Assembly: GCA_030605915.1 (NCBI GenBank)
Contig: JAUWHM010000003.1
Coordinates: 1-5,587, forward strand
Reading direction: 5' to 3'
Source: Nitrospirota bacterium
GTDB taxonomy: Bacteria; NPL-UPA2; JAGMAN01
DNA: 5,587 bases
Part shown: positions 1 through 4,974 of the stretch, piece by piece
Layout of the letters: every line of letters begins with the position of its first letter
Position numbering within the stretch: the stretch's first letter is position 1
Position numbers and translations under genes: made by a program
Notes under the pieces: model-generated
Told to the model about the DNA's origin: nothing
The model's database searches: none
What the model saw: only the letters and a program-made list of their open reading frames with translations

Positions 1-864
1 ATATTCTAAGCTGTGGGAACTACAATATACTCTGGGGTAACCTAAGTCGTGGATGTGAATCATCCCCACCATGTGTGCATTAGCTACCTCGGGACTGAAG
101 ACTCGCTGAAGCATATACTGCTTGATGGTGTTCTCAGCCACCGCGAGATTGATGGCTTCCGGGTTATTGGAAGTAATATTGCTATTCTCATTGCTTTTGG
201 AGAAGATGAGTTGGTCCAGATCATAGCTGGGCATGCCAATTAGTTTCTGTCTTAATAGTTTTTGCCGATAGCCTCGGGAGAACAGTTCATTATCAACCAG
301 TTCCCGAACGAGGGTAGTGGATATCTGGCTGAGGCCAGAGCTGATGACCCTTCCCTCAACGGAAGTGGCAATGGAATCAGCTACAGATGGGGAGAGGTTA
401 GCTTCTTTCACCAAGGCCTCGGAGATTCTTGCTTTCTCCCAGGGCATGCTCTCATCTCTGGTTGACCCAGTTACCAGTAGCGATAAATCGGTGGTTGTTC
501 TTTTGTCTCTTACTTCCTTCCTCACCTTGAGCCTCTCCCGCTGTCTGGTCCTCTGGTCCCGATAGAGAATATAGGCCTTGGCCGTCTTGGCATGGCCAGT
601 CTCGATGAGAACCTTCTCTACCGCATCCTGTATCTCCTCAATGTTGGGGATCTTCTCCCCTAACTTCTTCTTCAGGAAGAAGGTAACTGCCTTACCCAGG
701 TCCTCGGCCAAGAATCTATCTTCCCCTCCCACTGCTCTTGCCGCCTTGAAGGTAGCATCGGCGATCTTGGTCTCATCGAAGGAAACGACCCTGCCGTCCC
801 TCTTCCTCACGGAGGTAAAAGTCTTTACCTCCTCCTTCTCATTGATAGTTAAAGTCTTCTCCAT
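1..864 (-). CDS. nrdD: Anaerobic (class III) ribonucleoside-triphosphate reductase, N-terminal 288 residues, cut by the left window edge
   Basis: This is the oxygen-sensitive glycyl-radical reductase that converts ribonucleoside triphosphates to deoxyribonucleotides in the cytoplasm. The frame is open from an ATG at 862-864 to base 1. An AGGAGG site (871-876) lies 6 nt before the ATG. Residues about 17-104 form an ATP-cone (RKRDGRVVSFDETKI, then an IQDAVE...YILYR ending), the allosteric nucleotide site. Residues about 139-200 look like a second, shorter ATP-cone, as I recall for this subfamily. The reductase core begins at about 225 with NSNITSNNPEAINLA and IHIHDLG, followed by YCSSHSLEY. Cys281 is placed like an active-site cysteine of this family. 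The usual Asp in G-D-I-H-I-H-D is Met268 here. The rest of the barrel, the zinc site and the radical glycine lie outside the window. It is probably cotranscribed with nrdR, 10 nt upstream. A class II (B12) reductase is less likely because of the HIHDLG/CSSHSLEY pattern. An NrdG activase would be expected nearby but is not visible. Confidence -1.
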   Translation of the reverse strand, partial: MEKTLTINEKEEVKTFTSVRKRDGRVVSFDETKIADATFKAARAVGGEDRFLAEDLGKAVTFFLKKKLGEKIPNIEEIQDAVEKVLIETGHAKTAKAYILYRDQRTRQRERLKVRKEVRDKRTTTDLSLLVTGSTRDESMPWEKARISEALVKEANLSPSVADSIATSVEGRVISSGLSQISTTLVRELVDNELFSRGYRQKLLRQKLIGMPSYDLDQLIFSKSNENSNITSNNPEAINLAVAENTIKQYMLQRVFSPEVANAHMVGMIHIHDLGYPRVYCSSHSLEY

Positions 865-874
865 TCCTTCCCTC

Positions 875-1333
875 CTAAGGGGCTCCCTTTAATATTCCCT
901 TCACTTCTTTCATAAAATCGGTTATATCCTTGAACTGGCGATATACTGAGGCAAAACGAACATATGCTACATCGTCAAGGTCTTGTAATTTTTTCATTAC
1001 CAATCTCCCTATCTCACTTGAGGCCAGTTCTCTTTCCAGATGGCTCCGCAGGGTGCTTTCGATTTCATCCACCAGCTCTTCCATCTTGGCTACACTGATT
1101 GGTCTCTTCTCGCAGGCTTTGACGATTCCATTTAAAATCTTTTGCCGATCGAAGGGCTCCCGCCGCTTATCCTTCTTGATGACCATGAGGGGGATCTCCT
1201 CCCGGCGCTCGTAAGTGGTGAAGCGGCGCCCGCATTTGAGACACTCCCGTCGGCGTCGCACTACTAAACCCTCATGGCTGGCGCGGGAATCAACTACCTT
1301 GTCATCGGGGAAATTGCAGTAGGGACAACGCAC
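875..1333 (-). CDS. nrdR: Transcriptional repressor NrdR
   Basis: NrdR is a nucleotide-sensing repressor that binds paired NrdR boxes at ribonucleotide reductase promoters. The 152-residue length is normal for the family. The N-terminal zinc ribbon uses Cys3, Cys6, Cys31 and Cys34 (MRCPYC and ECLKCGRRFTTYE). Residues about 49-139 are the ATP-cone, with KKDKRREPFDRQKI near its start and VAYVRFASVYRQF near its end. The start is GTG (1331-1333): an in-frame TAA lies immediately before it, so no longer form exists, and the family normally opens with MRCPYC. A modest AAGGA site lies about 10 nt upstream. The TAG stop (875-877) overlaps the nrdD ribosome binding site, implying translational coupling. 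A strong promoter with two NrdR-like boxes lies upstream (1469-1521), so the gene probably represses itself together with nrdD. Identification is secure. Confidence -1.
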   Translation of the reverse strand: MRCPYCNFPDDKVVDSRASHEGLVVRRRRECLKCGRRFTTYERREEIPLMVIKKDKRREPFDRQKILNGIVKACEKRPISVAKMEELVDEIESTLRSHLERELASSEIGRLVMKKLQDLDDVAYVRFASVYRQFKDITDFMKEVKGILKGAP

Positions 1334-1360
1334 TTATTAGCTTTCCTTTTCAGAGAGATT

Positions 1361-1446
1361 AACCACGGAGAACACAGAGGTAATTTAATATCAATAACTT
1401 AGGCAATAGGGCAATCCCCAACTCAATCTCTGTGCCCTCTGTGGTT
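1361..1446. repeat. Imperfect inverted repeat in the nrdR leader, dispersed-element-like
   Basis: The left arm (1361-1380) reads AACCACGGAGAACACAGAGG. The reverse complement of the right arm (1427-1446) reads AACCACAGAGGGCACAGAGA. The two agree at 16 of 20 positions and flank a 46-bp centre. Each arm is itself built of near-repeating CACRGAG units. A purine-rich ACCACRGAGRRCACAGAG pattern of this kind is familiar to me from intergenic DNA of many environmental bacterial genomes, but I cannot search for copies here. It lies between the predicted nrdR transcription start and the GTG, so it would form a long hairpin in the leader RNA, ending about 28 nt before the start codon. There is no coding capacity and no clear target-site duplication. 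Confidence -1.
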
Positions 1447-1468
1447 TTAATGTTTTTAAATTCCGTGA

Positions 1469-1484
1469 ATGCTGTATATTGGGG
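1469..1484 (-). promoter_or_regulatory. Candidate NrdR box 1 (proximal)
   Basis: The minus strand reads CCCCAATATACAGCAT. Its ten-base core CAATATACAG fits 9 of 10 positions of the known NrdR-box core CWATATATWG. It lies just downstream of the predicted -10, about +2 to +17. It is separated by 16 bp from the second candidate box (1501-1516), giving a centre-to-centre distance of 32 bp, the spacing known for paired NrdR boxes. The outer bases are a poorer fit (11 of 16 overall). Confidence -1.
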
Positions 1485-1492
1485 CCACTTTA

Positions 1493-1521
1493 ATTTTACC
1501 ACCCAACATTTAGTATGTCAA
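1493..1521 (-). promoter_or_regulatory. Sigma70-type promoter for nrdR-nrdD
   Basis: On the minus strand there is a perfect -35 TTGACA (1521-1516), a 17-bp spacer, and a -10 TAAAAT (1498-1493) matching TATAAT at five of six bases. Transcription would start near 1486, leaving a leader of about 150 nt before the nrdR GTG. The deaminase stop codon TGA (1520-1518) lies inside the -35, so this promoter starts exactly where the upstream operon's coding ends. Confidence -1.
1501..1516 (-). promoter_or_regulatory. Candidate NrdR box 2 (distal)
   Basis: The minus strand reads ATACTAAATGTTGGGT. It fits 12 of 16 positions of the NrdR consensus acaCwAtATaTwGtgt, with core CTAAATGTTG at 8 of 10. It overlaps the last base of the -35 and most of the spacer, so bound NrdR would block RNA polymerase. 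Taken alone it would be weak; its support comes from the exact 16-bp gap to box 1 and the position upstream of nrdR itself. Confidence -1.
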
Positions 1522-2000
1522 GAGAAAAAATTTTTTCTTTTCTCGACGGGGATTCCTGCTTCCTTAAGCATCTCCGAGGCCATCTTGTCCGGATAACCTT
1601 TAGCAATAACCACTTGTCTGAGACCAGCATTGATAATCATCTTGGCGCAGACACTACAGGGATGATGAGTAGCGTAAATCGTTGCGTTCTTTATACTTAC
1701 GCCATATAAAGCCGCCTGGATAATGGCATTTTGCTCAGCATGAAGCCCCCGGCAAAGCTCATGTCGTTCACCTGCAGGAATTCTTTTCTTCTTTCTAAGG
1801 CAGCCCACCTCTATGCAGTGTGGGAGACCGGCTGGAGCTCCATTATAGCCAGTAGAGAGAATCCGGCGCTCCTTAACGATAATGGCTCCCACCTTCCTCC
1901 TCAAACAGGTGGAGCGTCTGGAGATGAGCTCGGCAACTCCCAGAAAATAATCATCCCATGGTGGTCGAGCAACCTTATTTTTGACCTTCTTCTTAGGCAT
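1518..2000 (-). CDS. comEB: dCMP deaminase, ComEB-type cytidine/deoxycytidylate deaminase
   Basis: This 160-residue zinc enzyme should deaminate dCMP to dUMP, the substrate for thymidylate synthase. The catalytic zinc signature is present: His87-Ala-Glu89 (HAEQNAI), with Glu89 the proton shuttle, and Pro114-Cys115-x-x-Cys118 (HHPCSVC). TGYNGAPAGLPHC at about 50-62 is typical of the dCMP deaminase/ComEB branch rather than of tRNA adenosine deaminase (TadA) or cytidine deaminase. Cys32, Cys62, Cys67 and His80 are additional potential metal ligands in the insertion region. The ATG (1998-2000) overlaps the end of glyA by 8 bp, and a GGAG lies about 11 nt upstream, so translation is probably coupled to glyA. 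Its stop codon lies inside the -35 of the nrdR promoter. The symbol follows homology; a DNA-uptake role is not implied, because comEB is not known to be needed for competence itself. Confidence -1.
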   Translation of the reverse strand: MPKKKVKNKVARPPWDDYFLGVAELISRRSTCLRRKVGAIIVKERRILSTGYNGAPAGLPHCIEVGCLRKKKRIPAGERHELCRGLHAEQNAIIQAALYGVSIKNATIYATHHPCSVCAKMIINAGLRQVVIAKGYPDKMASEMLKEAGIPVEKRKNFFS

Positions 2001-3228
2001 AAAGCGGGAAACTCCGGCAGAGTGCTTCTGCCTCTCTTCTCACCCTCTCCAGGACCTTATCCTCTTTGGGACCCCGCAGAACCTCATCTATCATGCGAGA
2101 AATGGCATCCATCTCCCCTCCCTTCATCCCCCGGGTGGTTATAGCCGGTGTGCCCAGCCGGATGCCGCTGGTGATAGAGGGAGGCCGCTCATCAAATGGG
2201 ATGCTATTCTTATTTACGGTGATTCCAGCCCTATCAAGTGACTCTTCCGCTTCCTTACCGCTCAGGCCATTATCCCTTAAATCCATGAGGATGAGATGGG
2301 TATCAGTCCCTCCTGAGACTAATCTATATCCCTTTTTCTTTAACCTCTTAGCCAAAGCCCTGGCATTATCTACCGTCTGCCTCTGGCAATCCTTAAAGTG
2401 AGGCGATTCTGCCTCCTTGAAAGCGACTGCCTTGGCCGCAATAATGTGCATTAAAGGTCCCCCTTGAATTCCAGGGAAGATCATCTTATCTATTCTCTCA
2501 GCAAACTGCTTATGGCACATAATCATCCCTCCCCGGGGACCCCGCAACGTCTTATGAGTAGTAGTGGTTACAAACTGAGCCGCAGGAATGGGGCTTGGAT
2601 GTACTCCGGCCACTACCAGACCGGCAATATGGGCGATGTCAGCCATTAGATAAGCTCCCACACTATCGGCTATTTCCCTGAAGATCTTAAAGTCTATGGC
2701 TCGAGGATAGGAACTGGCCCCAGCCACAATCATCTTCGGCTTATGCTCATTAGCTAAGCGGTGGACCTGGTCGAAATCTATAGTCTCGCTTTCCTTATCC
2801 ACACCATAGGGAACAATCTTAAAATACAGTCCAGAGAAGTTCACCGGAGCACCGTGAGTGAGATGCCCACCGTGGGCTAAATCCATTCCTAAAATGGTAT
2901 CGCCCATCTTCAATGCGGCGAAATAAACGGCCATATTGGCCTGTGAACCAGAATGTGGCTGGACATTGACATGCTCGGCTCCAAAGAGTTTCTTTGCCCT
3001 CTCTATAGCCAAGCGCTCCGCCTCGTCTACATGCTGGCAGCCACCATACCATCTTCTCTCAGGATAACCTTCAGCATATTTATTTGTGAGAACTGACCCC
3101 TGTGCTTCCAGGACGGCCGCAGAAGCATAGTTCTCTGAGGCAATCAGGTTAAGCTTCTCTCTCTCCCTTTCCTCCTCAAGCTGGATAGCACGAGCAATCT
3201 CCGGACCAGTCACTTTCAGCTCTTTCAT
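1993..3228 (-). CDS. glyA: Serine hydroxymethyltransferase
   Basis: This cytoplasmic PLP enzyme interconverts serine plus tetrahydrofolate and glycine plus 5,10-methylenetetrahydrofolate, feeding thymidylate, purine and methionine synthesis. The 411 residues are full length. Visible hallmarks are LIASENYAS (28-36), the tetramer and PLP region YAEGYPERRWYGG (51-63), SGSQAN (93-98), MADIAHIAGLVVAG (195-208) with the Asp that contacts the PLP ring, and the PLP-binding lysine Lys226 in TTTTHKTLRGPRGG. SGIRLGTPAITTRG (354-367) carries the substrate-carboxylate arginine. The ATG (3226-3228) has AAGGGG 7 nt upstream. A 13-codon ORF ends with TAG directly before this ATG. It lies downstream of rpiB and overlaps the deaminase gene by 8 bp, forming one operon. 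I see no glycine-riboswitch-like structure. Identification is secure. Confidence -1.
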   Translation of the reverse strand: MKELKVTGPEIARAIQLEEEREREKLNLIASENYASAAVLEAQGSVLTNKYAEGYPERRWYGGCQHVDEAERLAIERAKKLFGAEHVNVQPHSGSQANMAVYFAALKMGDTILGMDLAHGGHLTHGAPVNFSGLYFKIVPYGVDKESETIDFDQVHRLANEHKPKMIVAGASSYPRAIDFKIFREIADSVGAYLMADIAHIAGLVVAGVHPSPIPAAQFVTTTTHKTLRGPRGGMIMCHKQFAERIDKMIFPGIQGGPLMHIIAAKAVAFKEAESPHFKDCQRQTVDNARALAKRLKKKGYRLVSGGTDTHLILMDLRDNGLSGKEAEESLDRAGITVNKNSIPFDERPPSITSGIRLGTPAITTRGMKGGEMDAISRMIDEVLRGPKEDKVLERVRREAEALCRSFPLYA

Positions 3229-3270
3229 CTAATAACCCCTTCCGATCCTGCCGGCGTTGTTTTTACTCAT
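3229..3270 (-). CDS. Possible 13-codon ORF between rpiB and glyA
   Basis: An ATG (3268-3270) opens a frame encoding MSKNNAGRIGRGY and ending in TAG (3229-3231), directly abutting and in frame with the glyA ATG. It has an excellent ribosome site: GAGGTGA (3274-3280), 3 nt before the ATG and sharing a base with the rpiB stop codon. The glyA ribosome site AAGGGG lies inside it. It may hand ribosomes from rpiB to glyA by stop-start coupling, or be a chance ORF. The peptide resembles nothing I know, and GlyA is already full length without it. Confidence -1.
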   Translation of the reverse strand: MSKNNAGRIGRGY

Positions 3271-3279
3271 AACTCACCT

Positions 3280-3726
3280 CTAAACGCCTTTTTTCCCAAT
3301 CCCCTCAATCTTTTTGACCCGGCGGGCGTGGCGACCCCCGGAGAAGGGAGTATTAAGCCAGACTTCCACTATTCTGTGGGCTAACTGTTTATCTATGACT
3401 TGACCTCCCAGGCATAAGATATTAGCATCATTGTGACTGCGGCTCATCTGGGCGGTATAGGTATCGTGGCAGACGGCTGCCCTTATCCCGGGAACTTTAT
3501 TGGCCACAATGGAAGAGCCAATACCGGTGCCGCAGATTAGTATTCCTCTCTCTAAGTCTCCCTTAGCTACTGCCTTAGCCACTGGCAGAGCATAGTCAGG
3601 GTAATCAACAGAGTTCTGGCTATCTGTCCCAAAGTCTTTGAGCTGGTGCCCTAATGCCTCTAAAAAAGGCTTCAGGTCTTCCTTCATCTCCCAGCCAGCA
3701 TGGTCACATCCTAAAGCAATCTTCAC
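3280..3726 (-). CDS. rpiB: Ribose-5-phosphate isomerase B
   Basis: RpiB (RpiB/LacAB family) interconverts ribulose 5-phosphate and ribose 5-phosphate in the cytoplasm, linking the pentose phosphate pathway to nucleotide synthesis. From the GTG at 3724-3726 the protein has 148 residues and opens KIALGCDHAG, the family's usual N terminus, with the phosphate/substrate-binding Asp8-His9. The anion-binding loop GILICGTGIGSSIVANK holds catalytic Cys65, followed by CHDTYTAQMSRSHNDANILCLGG. An upstream GTG at 3736-3738 would add four residues but has no clear ribosome site, whereas GGGGG lies 5 nt before the inner GTG; I prefer the inner one. A promoter at 3821-3849 gives a leader of roughly 90 nt. 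It is the first gene of the rpiB-glyA-comEB operon, a grouping also seen in part in Firmicutes (rpiB and glyA close together). Confidence -1.
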   Translation of the reverse strand: MKIALGCDHAGWEMKEDLKPFLEALGHQLKDFGTDSQNSVDYPDYALPVAKAVAKGDLERGILICGTGIGSSIVANKVPGIRAAVCHDTYTAQMSRSHNDANILCLGGQVIDKQLAHRIVEVWLNTPFSGGRHARRVKKIEGIGKKGV

Positions 3727-3820
3727 AACAGCCCCCACTATCTTTAACTTGATACTATAGCAATTTCCTTATTTAGACGCAGATCACACCCTCTCCCTTA
3801 TCTCTTCCGTAAGCAAATTC

Positions 3821-3849
3821 ATAATAATACAGATCAGCTTATTTGGCAA
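3821..3849 (-). promoter_or_regulatory. Sigma70-type promoter for the rpiB-glyA-comEB operon
   Basis: The minus strand has -35 TTGCCA (3849-3844, five of six to TTGACA), a 17-bp spacer, and -10 TATTAT (3826-3821, five of six to TATAAT). Transcription would begin near 3814. It is the best promoter I find in the spacer and points at rpiB. Confidence -1.
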
Positions 3850-3962
3850 GGATTATTTTTGTTTTAAATGGCAGATTTTGGCGCTGGAGAGGAAAATTCT
3901 TGCTCAGCGGGAGATTTTTTGTCGCTGGGCAGGGGTTTAGGGGACATAGAGATTGTGTGTCT

Positions 3963-3987
3963 GAAGTGCCCTGTAATAGGGCAGTTC
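3963..3987. repeat. Interrupted palindrome (hairpin or operator-like)
   Basis: GAAGTGCCCT (3963-3972) and AGGGCAGTTC (3978-3987) are reverse complements except for one G-G mismatch, giving nine pairs around a five-base GTAAT loop. No T-run follows on either strand, so it is not a standard terminator. It could be a protein-binding site, an RNA hairpin or part of a repeat element. Confidence -1.
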
Positions 3988-4035
3988 GGATACGGTTTTA
4001 CCTACTGCTCGGTTGACCCATTACCTCCAATTAGG

Positions 4036-4062
4036 CTAAAACGCTCTAAATGAGCTTTTTAG
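4036..4062 (-). terminator. Probable Rho-independent, possibly bidirectional, terminator
   Basis: CTAAAA-C-GCTC, loop TAAAT, GAGC-T-TTTTAG forms a ten-pair stem with a single mismatch. It has A-rich and T-rich flanks, so either strand gives a GC stem followed by a T-run. It lies about 95 nt past the stop of the unknown gene and would separate it from the rpiB operon. The GC part is only four pairs, so termination may be partial. Confidence -1.
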
Positions 4063-4157
4063 AAGTGTTGTTTTTGCTCTAAGGGACAAATAGGACGTTT
4101 TAAAGCGGTTTTTCGAGGATAAATTTAGATTACTTAGACACATTCCGCTTGTTCGCT

Positions 4158-4811
4158 TTAGTCGTTTTCCCTGTGAACGTTGAGAAGCACTTTGTCAAGC
4201 TGTCTTGGAGACAATGACTTCGAGAATCTGCTCCTAATCTCAGCATGCAACCAGCACACTCTCATACAGAACTTATAGTACCACTCATCCCTTTGGGACT
4301 TGGAGATAGAAGCGTTGTGGGTGTACCGCGTATCAGGCGTGAGCTTGCTGACTGCAGATTGAGCACGGCTGTCGTAAATGAAAAAAATGTCTGGCCGATG
4401 AAAGTGCAGATATTTTGACGCGAGCGATCGCTTGTCCATGTCCGACAGCCCCTGAAAGATGCTCATGAGTTTCTTGTGAGCCGTTATTGCGGCGCTCACG
4501 GGTTGCACCGGGTCAGCCGGGGATTGCGGCAGTTTGGCAAGAATCTCGTCGATTTTTGATTGCCGTATTCTCGGGGCAACTATCTCCTCATAAAAATCGT
4601 CGGATGAGTCCTTCTTGTTCTTGCGACGCTCGATGGCTGCGGCGTAGGAGCGCCCGATCAGCCATACTTTGGCGATGATCTCTTCGTCGGTCCTGTGGGC
4701 GGGATGCCTTGAACACAGATCGTAAAGCACTTTGTTACCGAGATCCCAAGGGGTCACCCCCAAAGCGTAGTCGATATCCTCCTGCTGAACTGTGATCTTA
4801 GGATGTTTCAT
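4158..4811 (-). CDS. Hypothetical protein of 217 residues, unrecognised family
   Basis: I do not recognise this protein with confidence. It is soluble-looking, with no signal peptide or membrane helix. The N-terminal part has WDLGNKVLYDLCSRHP (22-37) and a helix IIAKVWLIGRSYAAAIERR (45-63). Then come a charged linker (64-75) and a Pro/Gln-rich stretch (95-105). The most conserved-looking segment is SLASKYLHFHRPDIFFIYDS (129-148). The C terminus has SPRQLDKVLLNVH (201-213). The ASKYLHF...IYDS segment with Lys133 and Asp147 vaguely recalls HhH/OGG-like DNA glycosylase folds, but this is a weak resemblance, not an assignment. The ATG (4809-4811) is the furthest upstream start possible (an in-frame TAG is two codons before it) and has only an AGGAA directly before it. 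It overlaps an upstream open frame by 14 nt. The position between a broken frame and a long spacer suggests an acquired gene. Confidence -1.
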   Translation of the reverse strand: MKHPKITVQQEDIDYALGVTPWDLGNKVLYDLCSRHPAHRTDEEIIAKVWLIGRSYAAAIERRKNKKDSSDDFYEEIVAPRIRQSKIDEILAKLPQSPADPVQPVSAAITAHKKLMSIFQGLSDMDKRSLASKYLHFHRPDIFFIYDSRAQSAVSKLTPDTRYTHNASISKSQRDEWYYKFCMRVCWLHAEIRSRFSKSLSPRQLDKVLLNVHREND

Positions 4812-4938
4812 TTCCTATCAACTCGTCTCCCGCAGTCTCGTAGATGTTTATATTTGCACCGGCTTGAGATGGTTCCTTTGCTACCCAATCAGCCTCTGCT
4901 CTCGGACCTTCGTAAACTGTGCAAGGGGCACTATCAAT
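4798..4938 (-). pseudogene. Possible 3' remnant of a gene (46 codons, no usable start)
   Basis: A frame on the minus strand is open from an ATT at 4936-4938, right after an in-frame TAA (4939-4941), to a TAA at 4798-4800. It encodes a protein-like tail including TVYEGPRAEADWVAKEP and NINIYETAGDELIGNETS. It has no ATG or GTG; the only TTG is near its end. Its last 14 nt overlap the start of the 4158-4811 gene, the kind of overlap found between cotranscribed genes. The simplest reading is the C-terminal end of a gene whose front was deleted or replaced when the right-hand neighbour became adjacent. Chance openness of 46 codons is not rare (about one in nine), so confidence is low. No family is recognised. 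Confidence -1.
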
Positions 4939-4974
4939 TTATCTACTTTGTACGTGTAACTGTTGTATCTTTTT

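Larger units (their letters stand above)
3739..4157. other. Non-coding spacer of 419 bp between the unknown gene and rpiB
   Basis: No convincing gene lies here on either strand. From right to left it holds an AT-rich 3' flank of the unknown gene, a hairpin terminator (4036-4062), a 25-nt interrupted palindrome (3963-3987), alternating CGCTG/CAGCG motifs (3882-3927) and the rpiB promoter (3821-3849). GCTCTAA occurs twice in direct orientation (4043-4049 and 4076-4082). The remaining sequence shows nothing I can name. Confidence -1.

Noticed and set aside
317..892. Plus-strand ORFs opposite nrdD
   Set aside because: The minus strand carries a clear 288-codon NrdD frame with ATP-cone and core motifs; the Ser/Leu-rich plus frames are its shadow.
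1361..1446. Terminator for the rpiB-glyA-comEB operon
   Set aside because: The inverted repeat has a 46-bp loop and no T-run after either arm, so it does not look like an intrinsic terminator.
1731..2241. Overlapping plus-strand ORFs opposite the deaminase and glyA
   Set aside because: They are antisense shadows of two securely identified genes and have unnatural composition.
2819..3052. Minus-strand 77-codon ORF inside glyA
   Set aside because: It lies in an alternative frame within the well-conserved GlyA sequence and has no ribosome site of its own.
3727..3820. Riboswitch or T-box in the leader of the rpiB-glyA operon
   Set aside because: The leader is only about 90 nt and I see no glycine- or folate-riboswitch-like conserved core, no anticodon loop and no attenuator hairpin.
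3868..4053. Plus-strand 61-codon ORF in the spacer upstream of rpiB
   Set aside because: No ribosome site before its ATG (only AT-rich DNA), low-complexity, non-protein-like composition, and its end lies in the terminator hairpin.
4030..4160. Integron attC site next to the unknown gene
   Set aside because: I looked for paired RYYYAAC and GTTRRRY core sites flanking a long palindrome and did not find a consistent pair.
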